Shown: positions 55,668 through 63,844 of the stretch, in pieces
How the letters are laid out: every line of letters begins with the position of its first letter
How positions within the stretch are numbered: position 1 is the stretch's first letter
From: Marinobacter sp. EhC06
GTDB lineage: Bacteria > Pseudomonadota > Gammaproteobacteria > Pseudomonadales > Oleiphilaceae
Length of the DNA: 64,000 bases
NCBI RefSeq assembly: GCF_001650915.1
Contig: NZ_LXYO01000037.1
Span: forward strand, 62,001-126,000
Direction of reading: 5' to 3'
Position numbers and translations under genes: made by a program
The notes under the pieces: model-generated
Told to the model about the DNA's origin: nothing
The model's database searches: none
What the model saw: the letters and a program-made list of their open reading frames with translations, nothing else

Positions 55668-56569
55668 GCAAGCTCAAGTATTTCATCATTGCCGGGCTGC
55701 TCAGGATTGCCGGCTGGTTATCCCTTGCCGGCGCCCAGCGGGTGGGTCGTTTCGTGGGTTATCTGGTCTGGCGACTGCCTACCAAGTCACGCCAGGTAAC
55801 CGACATTAACCTGTCCATTTGCCTCCCCGAGCTTTCAGACACCGAACGCGCGGTTATGTCAAAGAGATCCCTGGCCCAGACCGGCATGACCATGCTCGAG
55901 GTCCCCCTGATGTGGGAATGGCCGGTGGAAAAATGCCTTGGCCTGATCCGGGAAACCGAGGGGCTGGAACTGATCGACAAGGCCATGGCCGGCGACAAGG
56001 GGCTGATCCTCCTTGCGCCGCACCTGGGCAACTGGGAACTGGCCGGGCTGTTCTTCTCATCGCGTTACAAAATGGCAGCGCTTTACAGCCCACCGAATAT
56101 GCCCGAATTCGAAGACTATATGATCAAGGTTCGCGGCCGGCTTGGCTCAGAACTGGTCCGGGGCGACCGTCGTGGCCTGGCCCGACTTGCCTCGATTCTC
56201 CGGGAAGGCGGTGTTGCCGGGATTCTGCCGGATCAGTCACCCCGGGGTAAAGGCAACGCCTTTGCTCCTTTCTTTGGCATGGAAGTGAAGACCATGACCC
56301 TGGTGTCCAAGCTTATCCAGCGCACTGGCGCCAACGTGCTGATCACCTATGCGGAACGCCTGCCCGATGCTTCCGGATTCCGGATCGTCGTGCGCGAGAC
56401 CGGCCCGGGCCTCGGCGACAAGGACCCTGTGGCCGCAACCACGGCCATGAATCACGCCATCGAACAATGCGTGCGAGAAATCCCCGAGCAGTATCAGTGG
56501 GAGTACAAGCGCATGCGCCATCGACCACCCGGCGAAATCAACCCCTACAACCCGGATCGCGTATGCTGA
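55664..56569 (+). CDS. Second LpxL/HtrB-type lysophospholipid acyltransferase
   Basis: 301 residues of the LPLAT family. An N-terminal membrane helix (about 5-30) is followed by the HX4E motif in APHLGNWELAG (about 113-119) and GILPDQSPRGKGNAFAPFFG (about 186-205). YQWEYKRMRHRP near the end is a family mark. It differs from the acyltransferase at 49141 in the catalytic acid (Glu here, Asp there). It lies between manC and the ligase-GT2 fusion and overlaps both, so it may acylate lipid A late or modify another lipid-linked intermediate. Confidence 0.88.
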   Translation: MSKLKYFIIAGLLRIAGWLSLAGAQRVGRFVGYLVWRLPTKSRQVTDINLSICLPELSDTERAVMSKRSLAQTGMTMLEVPLMWEWPVEKCLGLIRETEGLELIDKAMAGDKGLILLAPHLGNWELAGLFFSSRYKMAALYSPPNMPEFEDYMIKVRGRLGSELVRGDRRGLARLASILREGGVAGILPDQSPRGKGNAFAPFFGMEVKTMTLVSKLIQRTGANVLITYAERLPDASGFRIVVRETGPGLGDKDPVAATTAMNHAIEQCVREIPEQYQWEYKRMRHRPPGEINPYNPDRVC

Positions 56570-58572
56570 ACCCCACACTGGCCTTCCATGCACTGTTGAT
56601 CATCGGGTTTGGCGGCGCACTCCTGTCTTCCAGCATCCTGGCCGGCGCCACCCTGTTGCTTGCCATTGCCGGAATGGTGCTCAGTGCTCGGAAATCACTG
56701 TATAAAACCGGTTGGGACAAGCCCAAAGAGCTCAGGCTGCTGCACTTTTCCTTCTGGTTTTTCGTTCTGGTGAGCTTTCTGTCCTGGGCCCTGGAAGGCT
56801 TTGATTATGAGGGTGGAAAAACGTTTGGCACGCACGCCCGGTTTATCCTGTTCTGGCCACTCATTGTTGCCATTAGCTATGCCCGGATCGGCGCCCGAAC
56901 CACCTTCGCAGCCTTCGGACTGATGGCAGTATCAATCATAGGAATTTTTCTCGTGACCGTTGCCGCCCGCCAGGGCGCGCTTGGGCAGGTGCTGAATTCC
57001 CGTTTCGGTGGCGGGATCAATCCCATCAGCTTTGGCAATCTCGCCCTCCTGGGCGGCATGTTGACGATCGTTGCTGCCATGTTTTTTATCCGGGACAAAC
57101 GGGTAGGCCTGGCGATACTCTTTTTCACGGGTGGAACGGCTGCGGTCCTGACATCCATGCTGTCTGAAACCCGCAGCAACCTGGTTGCTCTGCCATTTCT
57201 TCTGGTCGTGCTCGTACCACTGCTCAGCAAAAGGCTTCGAGTTGCCGGATTGATCGTTGTGCCACTGCTCGTCGCCGGCGCTATCATCACCAGCGACCGC
57301 ATGTCCAGTTCACTCAATGGCTTGCTTCACAACGGGCACCTGGATTCAGGCATGGAAATTCGGCTGGAAGTCTGGGGGCAGGCCTTGAATATGCTCAGCG
57401 ACAACCCCTGGACGGGCGCAGGCCTCGGCGGATACACCCATAAAATTGAAGCAGAAGTCGCAGATGGCAATCTGCCGAAATACTTCCTGGACTGCTGCAC
57501 CGGGCATGCCCATAACGATCTGCTGAACAACGCCGCAACCAGCGGCATTCCGGGCATTCTCAGCTGGGCCCTGTTGATTTTCATTCCGCTGACCATCTTT
57601 GCCAGAAACCTGTCCAGCCGCCACGCAGCCACGGCGCACCTTGCGGCGGCTGGCTGCATGGTCTCCATTGGGTACTTTTTCTTTGGCCTGACCGAAGCCA
57701 CCTTCAATCGGACTCTGTTCCTCACCTTCTACCTGCTTGCGGTGGCCTCTATCGCCTCGGCTATGTTCACAGAGTTGAGCGCGTCCTATGTTCGAAACAG
57801 GGCCCGCAAGGTTTCAGCGACCATTATTACGAAAAACGAAGAAGACCACATTACCGACTGCCTGAAGTCAGCGAGGCTGGTCGCAGACGAAATCATCGTC
57901 CTGGATAGTGGCAGTACTGACAGAACTGTCGAGCTGGCCCGAGAGCTGGCCGATGTTGTTGAAGTCACCGACTGGCCGGGTTTTGGCATCCAGAAACAGC
58001 GCGCACTTGAGAAAGCGACCGGTGAGTGGGTACTGTCACTGGATGCCGATGAGCGCGTCACACCCGAGCTGGCAAGGGAGATCAATGATCACCTGGCAGA
58101 TCCCGATGCAGACGCCTACAAGCTCCCCTGGGCGGTAACAATATATGGCAGCCGCCTGGATTTCGGGCGCAGCGGCCGAGCCCCGCTTCGGCTGTTCCGC
58201 AGGGAAGGTGTGAGCTTTTCCGACGCCCTGGTTCACGAACGCATACTGATCCCGTCCGGTCGCAAAATCAAAACCCTGAGAGGCCGGCTCACGCACTACA
58301 CACACCGGGATTTTGGCCACTCGCTGGAGAAGAGCGCGAAGTATGCCTGGCTTGGTTCTCTGGAGAAGCATCGTAAAGGCAAGAAGACCCGCACCATGAT
58401 CTACCCCACTTTGCGGGGCCTGATGACGTTTGTGCAGGTATATTTCATTCGGTTCGGTTTTCTGGACGGCGCTGTGGGTTATCTGACGGCGGTTACCTAT
58501 GCGCAGGTAACGTTCAACAAATATGCCGGGTTATGGACTCTGGACAGACCGGCCCGCTTCGAAAAGTCGTGA
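56563..58572 (+). CDS. O-antigen ligase (WaaL-like) fused to a GT2 glycosyltransferase
   Basis: 669 residues. The N-terminal 1-410 is a polytopic membrane protein of about 11-12 helices with the ligase marks: SETRSNLVALPFLLV and the periplasmic-loop histidines of GHAHNDLLNNAATSGIPG (about 313-330). From about 417 to 650 it is a GT-A transferase like WaaE, with VSATIITKNEEDHI, IIVLDSGSTDRTVEL and LDADERVTPEL. The ATG overlaps the preceding stop by a few bases; upstream in-frame codons do not resemble ligase. Ligation occurs in the periplasm while GT2 transfer is cytoplasmic, so the two halves face opposite sides of the membrane. The last 42 bases overlap the convergent gene. Confidence 0.85.
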   Translation: MLNPTLAFHALLIIGFGGALLSSSILAGATLLLAIAGMVLSARKSLYKTGWDKPKELRLLHFSFWFFVLVSFLSWALEGFDYEGGKTFGTHARFILFWPLIVAISYARIGARTTFAAFGLMAVSIIGIFLVTVAARQGALGQVLNSRFGGGINPISFGNLALLGGMLTIVAAMFFIRDKRVGLAILFFTGGTAAVLTSMLSETRSNLVALPFLLVVLVPLLSKRLRVAGLIVVPLLVAGAIITSDRMSSSLNGLLHNGHLDSGMEIRLEVWGQALNMLSDNPWTGAGLGGYTHKIEAEVADGNLPKYFLDCCTGHAHNDLLNNAATSGIPGILSWALLIFIPLTIFARNLSSRHAATAHLAAAGCMVSIGYFFFGLTEATFNRTLFLTFYLLAVASIASAMFTELSASYVRNRARKVSATIITKNEEDHITDCLKSARLVADEIIVLDSGSTDRTVELARELADVVEVTDWPGFGIQKQRALEKATGEWVLSLDADERVTPELAREINDHLADPDADAYKLPWAVTIYGSRLDFGRSGRAPLRLFRREGVSFSDALVHERILIPSGRKIKTLRGRLTHYTHRDFGHSLEKSAKYAWLGSLEKHRKGKKTRTMIYPTLRGLMTFVQVYFIRFGFLDGAVGYLTAVTYAQVTFNKYAGLWTLDRPARFEKS

Positions 58573-59643
58573 CCCCCGAAGGAGCGTTGTTTCCACGCCG
58601 ACGCTCCTGAACATACTTCTTATTTCGTCATAGTAGGGTAGCCGCGCACCAAGTGCGGCATCATCAATCTGGAAAACCCGGATTTCCGGGAAAATCTTTT
58701 TCAGAGTGAACAGAGCCGTTGAAGCAAAGCTGTAGAAAGCCAGATACGTTTCTCCGGACAGAGCTACCTCGACCTCTATCGGACGACCGGCCTGTCGTAT
58801 CTCGAGCGGAAATTCTGCAAGCAACTTCTCCAACTCTTCCCGGCTTTCCTTACGGTGCATAAAGTACACCACGCGGCTCTCAGGATGACGTTCCACCACG
58901 TGCTGAATTTGCAGTCTCAGTTGCTGGAGCCGATCTTCACCACCGAAGGGCTGGCCAAGAAACCCGACCATGGGCATCTGGCTACTGTCACGGGCCGATG
59001 TTTTGAAGGTTCTGCGAAACACCGGGAAATCATGAACCTGCACCTGAACGAGCTCGGAGCTCTGTAACGGGAAGAACGTGAAGAAAGCGATCACCTCCGG
59101 AACAACGCGATGAATCCGGATTCCCATGGTTCTCAAAAGCCGTTTTTTTGCCGGTGAAATCCGGGAGGCGATACCCTCGTCGTGAATGGCGTGGTAGTAG
59201 GTTACTGTCGCCAGGCCGTCATCCACGAAAATCAGCTGCTCGCTATCGAATCCCCGATAAAATACTTCGTGGATCCAGCTGGATTTGTTCCCGATAAACA
59301 ACCTTTCAATTTTTCGTCGCGAAAGTCTATTGGCAACGGCACCGAGACGAAGATAAAAGGAACTTTTTTTCAGATAGATAGTTTCAATGCCCTGCCACCC
59401 CAGGGCTTCGACCAGGAAGGCCATTTGCCCCTCGGTCTCCCGGTTATCAGGTCGGGCAATGACGAGAAGTGTTGTTTCGGCGCTGCAGCCATAATGGTGG
59501 CGAGCCTCGGAGCAGCTGATCAGCTGGAGGGGGGTGCTCGCAACAAAGACATTGATAGGAATGGCGGCGCTGCTCAAATCATTCGTTTCCCGATCCGGAT
59601 CATCGAAGAAGCTATCCTGAGCTTTCCGGCGCCATGCGTGCAA
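58531..59643 (-). CDS. GT52/polysialyltransferase-like glycosyltransferase
   Basis: 370 residues. INVFVASTPLQLISCSEARHH (about 29-49) is the N-terminal mark of GT52 and related bacterial sialyltransferase families; LIFVDDGLATV (about 137) resembles their E/DDG motif, and YSFASTALFTLKKIFP (about 308-323) their Ser-rich donor site. The HP motif of true polysialyltransferases is not clear. The start is uncertain: a TTG at 59643, inside the end of the previous gene, or a TTG at 59577. Its 3' end overlaps the ligase-GT2 fusion by 42 bases. Donor and acceptor cannot be named. Confidence 0.65.
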   Translation of the reverse strand: MHAWRRKAQDSFFDDPDRETNDLSSAAIPINVFVASTPLQLISCSEARHHYGCSAETTLLVIARPDNRETEGQMAFLVEALGWQGIETIYLKKSSFYLRLGAVANRLSRRKIERLFIGNKSSWIHEVFYRGFDSEQLIFVDDGLATVTYYHAIHDEGIASRISPAKKRLLRTMGIRIHRVVPEVIAFFTFFPLQSSELVQVQVHDFPVFRRTFKTSARDSSQMPMVGFLGQPFGGEDRLQQLRLQIQHVVERHPESRVVYFMHRKESREELEKLLAEFPLEIRQAGRPIEVEVALSGETYLAFYSFASTALFTLKKIFPEIRVFQIDDAALGARLPYYDEIRSMFRSVGVETTLLRGSRLFEAGRSVQSP

Positions 59644-60691
59644 GTTCCTTACGCAAGCGGCGCCTGACTTTCATTTTGCGCAACAGGTTTATCGGCTTGC
59701 GTTTGAGTTGGCTGCGCTTGTTAGTCAGGAAATCCTCAACCGCATCCAGAACCCGTCCGCTCGACCGACCATCCCTGAAGCTGTGTAGCTGGTCGCAAAG
59801 GGCTCGTGTTTCCTTCATCAGGGTATCGGGATACTGCACAGCCTCTTCCAGCGCTGGCTCAACATCCTCCACTTCCTGGACGTCGATCAGATAAGGGCCC
59901 GGCATTTTGGTCCTGAAGGTAACCACCGGGCGATCCAGAAACATGAATTCGAACATGATGGACGAGGTATCGCACAGCATCACATCTGCCTGCGGCAGCA
60001 GAGGCAGCAGATCTTCATCGCTCTCGACAAAACGAAGGTTATCGCCGCTCAGCTTGCGATACTGGTCCACTACCACGGGATCCATCTTCGGATGCAGGGT
60101 TACAATGAACTTCCAACGCCCATTCCTCGACAGCTCGCCGATTTTCTCCACCAGATCCGGAGCAGAAGTAACGGATCGGCTGAACGTTGAGGCGTAAAAT
60201 ACAACTGGCAACTCGTTTTCCGCGTGGCTTCTCTTACCCTTCTCGGGCTGCGATAACAGCGGATCCAGTTTCGGCCAGCCAGTATGGGCAACCCCGAAAT
60301 GCTGGTATTGGGCCGCCAGCTCACGGAATTTTTCCGTGTCTTTGACGGCATGCGTACAGTAGAGATCAAACCATCCACGAATGCGGTAATGATCACTTTC
60401 ATCCTCGCTGCTATGGCCACGCTTGTTGCGGGCCATGCCGTGAAATACCTCGACCTTGATTCCGGGAAAAAAATAAGGCACCCAGTCCCCGGGCACAAAG
60501 GTCGCATCGGCGTTGTATTCCATAACCTCTTTGACGCTGCCAAGGCGGCGCTCGTCGGGCCGAAGTGGCGATGTTGAGCATCCTGCAACGAACCAGGCCG
60601 CCTCGTCACCCCGGCGCCGAATCTCATCCTGAAGAGGGCGCAGGATTGAATAGGAATAGGGTTGGTTAACAAAAAACAGATACCGCCGCAT
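59612..60691 (-). CDS. CDP-glycerol:glycerophosphotransferase (TagB/TagF)-like protein
   Basis: 359 residues. KVEVFHGMARNKRGHSS (about 78-94), with its first His, matches the catalytic HG motif of this family. VAHTGWPKLDPLL and the ATLHPK-like FIVTLHPKMDP (about 202) come next. LCDTSSIMFEFMFLDRPVV (about 249-267) is the donor-binding DxSS stretch. Such enzymes move glycerol-phosphate or ribitol-phosphate from CDP-polyols. No gene for CDP-glycerol synthesis is seen in this window. It follows a GT4 gene without a gap and overlaps the next gene. Confidence 0.8.
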   Translation of the reverse strand: MRRYLFFVNQPYSYSILRPLQDEIRRRGDEAAWFVAGCSTSPLRPDERRLGSVKEVMEYNADATFVPGDWVPYFFPGIKVEVFHGMARNKRGHSSEDESDHYRIRGWFDLYCTHAVKDTEKFRELAAQYQHFGVAHTGWPKLDPLLSQPEKGKRSHAENELPVVFYASTFSRSVTSAPDLVEKIGELSRNGRWKFIVTLHPKMDPVVVDQYRKLSGDNLRFVESDEDLLPLLPQADVMLCDTSSIMFEFMFLDRPVVTFRTKMPGPYLIDVQEVEDVEPALEEAVQYPDTLMKETRALCDQLHSFRDGRSSGRVLDAVEDFLTNKRSQLKRKPINLLRKMKVRRRLRKELARMAPESSG

Positions 60692-61810
60692 TCAGGCCCT
60701 GCCCGTGAGTGCTTTGTAAAGCTCACCCGTCTCCCTGACGGTCTGTGAGGTGTGAAAATCCCGGGCTATCCGTTGCCTCGCAGCTTGCCCAAGGGAGGCC
60801 GCCAGTTCCCTGTCGCGGTACAGCCGCTCGATGGCCGCTGACAACTCAGGCGCATTTTCCGGCGGGACTACCACCCCACTGACACCATCTTCCACTAGCT
60901 CTGGCATGCCACCGACATTGGTCACCACCGGTGCAACCCCATAGACCATAGCCTCGATAACCGCTCGAGGCAGCCCCTCCCTTTCCTTCGAAGGAAGCAC
61001 AAACACATCGCTAGCTGCAGCAATGGCCGGCGCATCGGTACGGAACCCTGTGAAGTGGATGCGTTCGGGGTGAGACGCGGCAGCAGCCAGCGCCTGAATC
61101 TCATCGTTTTCAATGACATCCCCGACCAGCAACAAATGCGCATTCACATCCTCTGGCAACTTATCCACAGCGTCTATAAGGTCGTCGAAGCCTTTTCGAG
61201 GGCTATTGCGTCCGGTGCAGCACACCACAAAGGCGTCTTCAGGAACGCCAAACTGGGTCAGATCAGCCTTGGGCGATTGATACCAGTCCAGGTCATGTCC
61301 CTTGTAGATTCGTTGAAGTTTTCTTTCAGGGATGTGCATCCACAGGAACCGAAGGCTCGCGAGGTAATTCTTGATGGCATCGGCAACACAGACAATCTTG
61401 CTGACGCGTGGGTGGAGGAACGTAATCCAGGACTCCGGATTGAGGAAGCTGATGTTACCGATCACACCGCGATAGGCGACGATCTTGATATCTGTGCCCC
61501 GGGAAGCGCGCAGCCCGCAGGCCAGCGCTCGGGGATTATAAGCGTGAATGACATCATACTTTTTCTTCGCCAGTTGTTGGCGGATGGCTTCAGTGCCTTC
61601 TTTGTCAAAGCGGTTCTTCAAGGCCATCGGACAGGCAACCATGCCCTCGTCGACCAGACGCTGATAATTCCTGCCCTTGGGGTTACACATGACGTCGACG
61701 TCGAATCCGGCCTTTCTGAGTCCGATAAAGAGTTCAGTCTCCGGACGATCACAGGCATCCGTAAGACAAAGTATCGACGGAAGCGATCCGCCCTGTTGTG
61801 GATGGGTCAA
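60692..61810 (-). CDS. GT4 glycosyltransferase
   Basis: 372 residues, GT-B fold. ILCLTDACDRPETELFIGLRKAGF forms the N-terminal domain; YDVIHAYNPRALACGLRAS is the core acceptor stretch. The donor domain has CTGRNSPRKGFDDLI (about 205) and the acid motif in PSKEREGLPRAVIEAMVYGVAPVV (about 276-299). Its ATG overlaps the kdkA stop (ATGA), and it runs directly into the CDP-glycerol transferase-like gene. Likely adds a core sugar near the phosphorylated Kdo; the substrate is not visible. Confidence 0.88.
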   Translation of the reverse strand: MTHPQQGGSLPSILCLTDACDRPETELFIGLRKAGFDVDVMCNPKGRNYQRLVDEGMVACPMALKNRFDKEGTEAIRQQLAKKKYDVIHAYNPRALACGLRASRGTDIKIVAYRGVIGNISFLNPESWITFLHPRVSKIVCVADAIKNYLASLRFLWMHIPERKLQRIYKGHDLDWYQSPKADLTQFGVPEDAFVVCCTGRNSPRKGFDDLIDAVDKLPEDVNAHLLLVGDVIENDEIQALAAAASHPERIHFTGFRTDAPAIAAASDVFVLPSKEREGLPRAVIEAMVYGVAPVVTNVGGMPELVEDGVSGVVVPPENAPELSAAIERLYRDRELAASLGQAARQRIARDFHTSQTVRETGELYKALTGRA

Positions 61811-62523
61811 GTGGCCATTCCCCTGTTGTATCCGTTCATAAAAAAATTCCAGACCTTCGCCCGGGCGTCCTCTCCGGCCACCTTCACCAGTGATCGCGAG
61901 AAGCGATCAAGATTGGCCTCTTTCCAGCGCGCCGGGGCATTGCCTGTAATCAACCTGCTCTTGTCGAAATCGATCAGAAAGTATTCTTTGCCTCGAACCA
62001 GCACATTGAAACAGTTCAGGTCTGCATGCATGACGCCGGCGTCGTGAAATCGACGAATGGTTTCTCCGATGGAAGCCCAGGCCTCACCGTCCAACTCTGA
62101 AACAAGGTCAGCCAGCGGTGACGTGTTCTCCAACCGCTCAATGATGATGGCCGCGCGATACTGAATCGGTGACAGTTTCCGGTACCAGGCTGCAACCGGC
62201 CGGGGCACGGGAAGCCCCTGGCTGACCAGTGTGTTCAGCAAACGGAATTCTGCAAAGGATCGCACATCCGCCTCGCGAGTAAAGGCATAGGCGTATCGCG
62301 CAAACTTTGCCATCAACCCACCCCGGCGATATTCCCGAAGCACCAATCTCTCCTCTCCGGCCTGCAAAAACCAGGCGCCGCCGCGGCCCCCGCTGCTTAC
62401 CGGCCTGGCCTGATCGCCCCAGGAATCGGCATTGAACCAGTCTTCGGTAACCCTGCCCTGATAATCCGGGTGAATCAGCATTGCCGAAGCCCTTTCCCGA
62501 ATACAGATTTCAGACTCCACCAT
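61807..62523 (-). CDS. kdkA: 3-deoxy-D-manno-octulosonic acid kinase KdkA
   Basis: A small kinase that phosphorylates Kdo of the LPS inner core. About 238 residues of the WaaP/KdkA protein-kinase-like fold. LREYRRGGLMAKF (about 66) matches KdkA, and the catalytic loop is MHADLNCFNVLV with the metal-binding LIDFDKSRL after it. The ATG at 62523 (MVESEICI) has GGGGA six bases upstream; a GTG at 62559 would add 12 residues. It is the first gene of the minus-strand operon and divergent from the GT9 gene with 157 bases between. Confidence 0.9.
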   Translation of the reverse strand: MVESEICIRERASAMLIHPDYQGRVTEDWFNADSWGDQARPVSSGGRGGAWFLQAGEERLVLREYRRGGLMAKFARYAYAFTREADVRSFAEFRLLNTLVSQGLPVPRPVAAWYRKLSPIQYRAAIIIERLENTSPLADLVSELDGEAWASIGETIRRFHDAGVMHADLNCFNVLVRGKEYFLIDFDKSRLITGNAPARWKEANLDRFSRSLVKVAGEDARAKVWNFFMNGYNRGMAT

Positions 62524-62680
62524 GCTGGGTCCCCGGTCACCGAAATTGAAAGAAGACACGCCTTACCCGCTCATGCCGGGACGGACACGCGCGAGTACGT
62601 TAGAATGGCGGCCAGTTTACCAATGATTGCAAACAAAGCTCCACAGCCCCAGGCCACAACCTGAACTGGATCAATATCTG

Positions 62681-63745
62681 ATGAACTCCATCTGCATTCT
62701 TCGCCTGTCCGCCATCGGTGACGTGACCCACGTGATTCCTGTCGTGCTGAGCCTTCAGGAGCAGCTTCCCGGCGTGAAGATCACCTGGGTCATCGGCAAG
62801 ATCGAAGCAAAGCTCGTTGGCGATTTGCCCGGCGTTGAATTTATTGTTTTCGACAAAAAGGCCGGCCGCAAAGGCTACGCCGAGCTTCGCAGACAGATGC
62901 AGGACCGCAAGTTCGACGCCCTGCTTCATATGCAGGTGGCCTTTCGGGCCAACCTCGCAGCTGCGTGCATCCCGGCCCGGGTCAGGATTGGCTATGACAA
63001 GGCTCGCAGCAAGGATCTTCACAGTTTGTTCATCAACCGCCGAATCAAACCCGCGCCCCAACAGCATGTTCGCGACTGCCTCGCCAGTTTCCTGGAGCCT
63101 TTGGAACTCAAAGCCGCCCCACCGCGCTGGCAGATTCCCTTGAGTTGCTCAGACCATGAGTTTGCCAGCGCGCAACTGGCAACTGATCGCAGAAACCTGG
63201 TAATCAGCCCCTGCGCCAGCCATACCCTGCGTAACTGGCCCTCAGACCGCTATGCCAAGCTGGCAGATCATGCCGTACAGAAACACGGAATGAAAGTGAT
63301 TCTGGTGGGCAGTCCGGCCCCCTTCGAGGCCGAGTATTGCGCCGCAATCGAAGCCGCAATGAAAGAAAAAGCCCACAATATCTGCGGCAAGGACACCCTG
63401 AAACAACTGACAGCGCTGATGAGCCATGCTGATCTGGTAGTGGCCCCCGATACCGGTCCGGCCCATATCGCCAGTGCGGTGGGAACCGATGTGCTTGGGT
63501 TGTTTGCGGCGAGCAATCCTCACCGGTCCGGCCCCTACAATTCACTGGAGTGGTGTGTGAATCGCTATCCCCAGGCCCTGAAGAAATTCACTGGCAAAAC
63601 AGTGGAGCAGGCCCGCTGGGGGGCGAAAGCCGAGTTCGAAGGGGCGATGGAGCTGATCACGGTGGCGGATGCAACGGATATGCTGGATCAGTGGATTGAG
63701 GCTCATCCGGCGCCAGATACAACAACGGCGCCAAAGTCGGGCTGA
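62681..63745 (+). CDS. Glycosyltransferase family 9 protein, LPS heptosyltransferase-like
   Basis: 354 residues starting MNSICILRLSAIGDVTHVIPV. The GT9 marks follow in order: SAIGDVTHVIP with its catalytic-type Asp, SPCASHTLRNWPSDRYA (about 179) for the heptose donor, and VVAPDTGPAHIASAVGT (about 254-270). GLFAASNPHRSGPYN is also typical. It may be WaaC-like (heptosyltransferase I) or a paralogue; I cannot decide. The frame is open for 18 codons upstream without a strong ribosome-binding site. A stable hairpin spans its stop codon. Confidence 0.87.
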   Translation: MNSICILRLSAIGDVTHVIPVVLSLQEQLPGVKITWVIGKIEAKLVGDLPGVEFIVFDKKAGRKGYAELRRQMQDRKFDALLHMQVAFRANLAAACIPARVRIGYDKARSKDLHSLFINRRIKPAPQQHVRDCLASFLEPLELKAAPPRWQIPLSCSDHEFASAQLATDRRNLVISPCASHTLRNWPSDRYAKLADHAVQKHGMKVILVGSPAPFEAEYCAAIEAAMKEKAHNICGKDTLKQLTALMSHADLVVAPDTGPAHIASAVGTDVLGLFAASNPHRSGPYNSLEWCVNRYPQALKKFTGKTVEQARWGAKAEFEGAMELITVADATDMLDQWIEAHPAPDTTTAPKSG

Positions 63746-63759
63746 CTTGGGCGCCGTTG
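63723..63759 (+). terminator. Hairpin covering the stop codon of the GT9 gene
   Basis: CAACGGCGCC (63723-63732) pairs perfectly with GGCGCCGTTG (63750-63759). An inner AAGTC/GACTT stem extends it, and the TGA stop (63743-63745) lies within. No T run follows, so it may end or protect the transcript rather than act as a classic terminator. Confidence 0.5.
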
Positions 63760-63768
63760 GAGAGCGTT

Positions 63769-63800
63769 GTCGGATTACGCTTTGCTAATCCGACCTACAG
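63769..63800. repeat. Single REP-like palindrome
   Basis: GTCGGATTACG-CTTTG-CTAATCCGAC followed by CTACAG, the same family as at 345-437 and 2304-2343. It lies between the GT9 gene and the converging DUF6165-like gene. Confidence 0.75.
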
Positions 63801-63815
63801 AATTAACGAAAAATG

Positions 63816-63833
63816 AGATGAAGGCGTTCATCT
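63816..63833. terminator. Short AGATGAA/TTCATCT hairpin
   Basis: A seven-base stem with a GGCG loop, 11 bases beyond the stop of the DUF6165-like gene. It has the same stem core as the hairpins at 31637 and 36740. Confidence 0.4.
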
Positions 63834-63844
63834 GAACCTGCACA

